A stretch of DNA of 64,000 nt from JALOLV01 sp046295175 (GTDB lineage Bacteria; Bacteroidota; Bacteroidia; Cytophagales; Spirosomataceae), in NCBI GenBank assembly GCA_046295175.1, contig JBKBNY010000007.1:186001-250000 (forward strand), in the 5' to 3' direction. Every line of letters begins with the position of its first letter. Positions within the stretch are counted from its first letter, which is position 1. A program made the translations under genes and the position numbers. Under the pieces are notes generated by a model. That model was not told the DNA's origin. It ran no database searches and saw nothing but the letters and a program-made list of their open reading frames with translations. Positions 61,722 to 64,000 of the stretch are shown here, in pieces.

Positions 61722-63230
61722 CTACGAATATATCTGAATAAAAACCGAGGAAGAAATATCACCCGTTTTTAAATCGGGATTGATGGTAAATTTAGATTTT
61801 TCGTCGTAATCGTCTAAATATTTTCCGAATATTTTTTGAGCGTCCATCTTTTCGCGGATGATGACTTCTTTGCCCAAAATCAACTGTATTTTCTCGAAAT
61901 CATCGTAGAAATACTCCTGCAAAAGCGGAATCACCTTACTACCAAACGTACTGCACAAGTCTTTGAACGATTGAATATTTAGTAGGTACGAATGCCCGAT
62001 TTGATGCTCACGGTCGAATAAATAATAGATTCGCTCATTGATTTTACGGAGGAGTTTCGCCACATGAATTCCTTCGATTTCGTAATCTAACATACCATAA
62101 TCGGGCATCATTTCTTCAAATTCGAATCTTCGCCGCAGGGCTACATCGAGCAATGCAATCGAGCGGTCGGCGGTATTCATCGTACCCAAAATATAAAGAT
62201 TAGCAGGTACGCCAAAGCGGCTTTGCGAATACGGTAATTCGACACACAGTTCATCGGTCGCACCGAGCCTTTTTGATGGCTCAATGAGCGTAATCAATTC
62301 GCCCAAAACTTTTGAGATATTTGCCCGATTTATTTCATCAATTACCAAGATAAACGGTTTAGCTTTCTTGAGTTTTTCGTGGCGGTTTGCATCTTTTAGG
62401 CAATCTTCAAAACCACCATAACCCGCCAATTGCAATGCTTTTAGGCAAGCGTTATAAAAAACTCCCTTTTTGACTTTGTATTGTACTTGTCCGCCAACGA
62501 CTTCAGGGCGGATTCCCTCTACAAATTCTTCGTAACTATACGATTGATGAAACGTAATAAACTGATGCTCAAAACCCACCACAAGTTGTTGGGTTTTGTG
62601 TGTTTTACCCGTACCCGGAGGGCCGCAAAGAATCAGGTTTTGTGAAAAATCGGGTTGTGGATGTGCCTTGTACTCGATAGAATTTTCGGCGACCATCGGA
62701 GCAACGTATTCTGAATTGGGGTGTTCGATAAGCCAGAATAATTCGCTTCGATAATTATCATTGATGGCCGTTTTATAGACCTCAGAATTGTTATTTTTGC
62801 GTTGATTGGTTCCCGAACCCGAGTTTTTGATTTCGATTAGGCAATCTTGCCACGATTTCAGAAGAATGGTATCTGACAATAAATGCTTCTGTGAAATCGG
62901 GATAGTCGCAAAAACATAGTTTGGGTTGGTTGCCAAAGAATCAATTTCAATACCTTTAAATTTCCGGAGTATTTCCTCGTTTTCTTTTCTAAAAACCCAC
63001 TCTATCGCCACCTCTTTTTTTCGATTGAGTTGTAGCACCCGAAGGTGATTCATATCAACCGAAATTGATTTATCTTTTCTGACAACGGTTGCCAATCGGG
63101 GGTCGCTGTCGGCGAGTTCGGTTACTTCGATGAGTTCTTTCAGCAAATCAAAAAACTTCAAACACGCCTCACGGTGATTGATTTCTCTGAGTTTTTCGAT
63201 AAGGGCTTTCTTCTGAGGACTTTCGTTCAC
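61722..63230 (-). CDS. McrB-like AAA+ GTPase without an McrC gene
   Basis: A 502-residue protein. Residues about 1-190 are a DNA-recognition-type N-terminal region without strong matches. Then come Walker A GPPGTGKT (203-210), Walker B DEINRA with D298-E299, and the McrB signature GTMNTADRSIALLD with N352, used to tell guanine from adenine in this family. ALRRRFEFEEMMPDYG supplies the arginine finger region. In type IV McrBC systems McrC, the nuclease, follows mcrB; here there is only a 50-residue gene and a DUF6169 gene. It may be a degraded McrBC, or act with another nuclease or with its new neighbours. Confidence 0.88.
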   Translation of the reverse strand: MNESPQKKALIEKLREINHREACLKFFDLLKELIEVTELADSDPRLATVVRKDKSISVDMNHLRVLQLNRKKEVAIEWVFRKENEEILRKFKGIEIDSLATNPNYVFATIPISQKHLLSDTILLKSWQDCLIEIKNSGSGTNQRKNNNSEVYKTAINDNYRSELFWLIEHPNSEYVAPMVAENSIEYKAHPQPDFSQNLILCGPPGTGKTHKTQQLVVGFEHQFITFHQSYSYEEFVEGIRPEVVGGQVQYKVKKGVFYNACLKALQLAGYGGFEDCLKDANRHEKLKKAKPFILVIDEINRANISKVLGELITLIEPSKRLGATDELCVELPYSQSRFGVPANLYILGTMNTADRSIALLDVALRRRFEFEEMMPDYGMLDYEIEGIHVAKLLRKINERIYYLFDREHQIGHSYLLNIQSFKDLCSTFGSKVIPLLQEYFYDDFEKIQLILGKEVIIREKMDAQKIFGKYLDDYDEKSKFTINPDLKTGDISSSVFIQIYS

Positions 63231-63514
63231 GTTTTAGTAGATTTTTTCGTGAATATACAGAAAAGTAGATTGTGTTGGAGATTTTTGGAGAATTTAGAGG
63301 GTGAGGTTATCCCGAATGTATTCGATGTGTGAAATAACCTTACCCTATATCCGACCTACTCAAATAATTTATCATTATGAATCCGAGCAATTACGCAGAA
63401 TTACTCGAATAATTCGAATTTCTCGAATGTTGTTCTAAAATACTGATTATGAATATTTTATCAAAACGATAAAATATTCACGATTCAAATCATTCGATTA
63501 ATTCGTCATTAGAC
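63231..63514. other. Intergenic region with a perfect 12-bp inverted repeat
   Basis: GAATATTTTATC (63451-63462) and GATAAAATATTC (63468-63479) form a perfect stem with a 5-nt loop, and short ATTCG-type words recur around it (63290-63510). Neither side has a T-run, so it looks more like a regulatory or structural site than a terminator. It is upstream of the McrB-like gene and downstream of the DUF4293 gene. Confidence 0.5.
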
Positions 63515-63988
63515 CTACCTCATTCTATCCGAATCTTTTACTGCTTTTTCATCACGACGGATGAAACGATTGGCAAGCCAATTGGCAAGTAACGCCGCAA
63601 AAACCACGTATAATCCGATTCCGAAATTGCCTTGTTTGGCAGGGGCAAACAAACCGTTGAATTCTTTTTGAGTCAGATAAACAACCGTAACCAAAGTAGC
63701 ACCTGCAATCAATGAATTTAATGCTACTAAAAGCATCTGACGAACTCGATTCTTGAATTGTAAAATAGAAAAAACCGAAATCAATATCGAAAAAATAGCC
63801 ATTACAGCCAAGTAAAATGTAGGCGTAGCGTTGCTAAGCGAGCCTTTTTGATAAATCAGATTGAAAGCCGTAAGCGTAGCTTGTTCTTGTGTATCGGCAC
63901 TAACCTTGGTCCAGATAGGTACAAACAAGAAAACCAGCATTGCCACAGCCGCAATAATCATAAAAACCGTTTGAATACGTTGTAACAT
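63515..63988 (-). CDS. DUF4293 family membrane protein
   Basis: A 157-residue protein with four predicted membrane helices (about residues 7-27, 58-78, 85-108 and 123-143), as is normal for DUF4293. The N-terminus MLQRIQTVFMIIAAVAM is the family start. The C-terminal tail is charged (NRFIRRDEKAVKDSDRM). Function unknown; the family is restricted to Bacteroidota, which supports the assignment of the organism. Confidence 0.85.
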   Translation of the reverse strand: MLQRIQTVFMIIAAVAMLVFLFVPIWTKVSADTQEQATLTAFNLIYQKGSLSNATPTFYLAVMAIFSILISVFSILQFKNRVRQMLLVALNSLIAGATLVTVVYLTQKEFNGLFAPAKQGNFGIGLYVVFAALLANWLANRFIRRDEKAVKDSDRMR

Positions 63989-64000
63989 TTTTCTAAAAAT

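Overview
The window looks like chromosome from a Bacteroidota bacterium, most likely Cytophagales (Spirosomaceae-like). The evidence is a TonB-dependent receptor with an N-terminal carboxypeptidase-like domain, a C-terminal type IX secretion (T9SS) sorting domain, DUF5916, DUF4293 and DUF4097 families, a SigR-like ECF sigma/anti-sigma pair, and promoters of the TTG-N19/20-TAnnTTTG type. There is no rRNA, prophage or plasmid backbone. Most of the sequence is scattered housekeeping genes in short operons. Strong inverted-repeat terminators close many of the transcription units.

Layout. 0-2.3 kb: tail of an unknown gene, then a C5 cytosine methyltransferase and a convergent, 3'-overlapping restriction endonuclease. 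2.3-3.3 kb: ECF sigma factor with downstream zinc-type anti-sigma factor. 4-26 kb: M19 dipeptidase, mannose-1-phosphate guanylyltransferase, DUF3089 hydrolase, TonB receptor with an odd Ala/Gln-rich insert, ABC-F ATPase, PBP1A, a DUF3365-like lipoprotein, a serine beta-lactamase-like hydrolase, a Uma2 protein, a T9SS-secreted SGNH esterase, MetG, tRNA-Cys, an RmlD-like reductase and a cyclophilin. 26.7-28.4 kb: compact AT-rich island with HicB-like, HicA-like and XRE genes joined by ATGA overlaps, plus an unknown gene. 28.7-43.9 kb: initiator tRNA-Met, Era, DUF5916 protein, a pair of repeat proteins (pentapeptide and DUF4097), a beta-CASP nuclease, an S74 chaperone-domain protein, thioesterase, a second Uma2 protein, M14 peptidase, DinB, amine oxidase. 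44-50.4 kb: NAD synthetase, a REP-associated Y1 transposase with its palindromes, a TIM-barrel isomerase, a TPR protein, and LytTR and TetR regulators. 50.5-56.3 kb: an isolated rpsJ, glucan phosphorylase, Idi, a flavin reductase, PBP1C. 56.3-64 kb: a large LRR-Roc-COR-TIR protein, KdsC, a beta-propeller protein, a three-gene cluster of McrB-like ATPase, a 50-aa protein and a DUF6169 protein with no McrC, and a DUF4293 membrane protein.

The most interesting content is defence-like or mobile. (i) The 988-residue Roco GTPase has leucine-rich repeats in front and a TIR domain behind, with the catalytic-type glutamate present. (ii) The McrB-type GTPase lacks McrC and has two small genes in its place. 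(iii) The antitoxin-first HicB-HicA-XRE module has an unknown fourth gene. (iv) The REP transposase sits between copies of a palindrome that recurs at three other intergenic sites within 17 kb. (v) A GC-rich palindromic element is carried in frame inside pbpC. All functions are read from sequence motifs and knowledge of the families; nothing was searched against a database.
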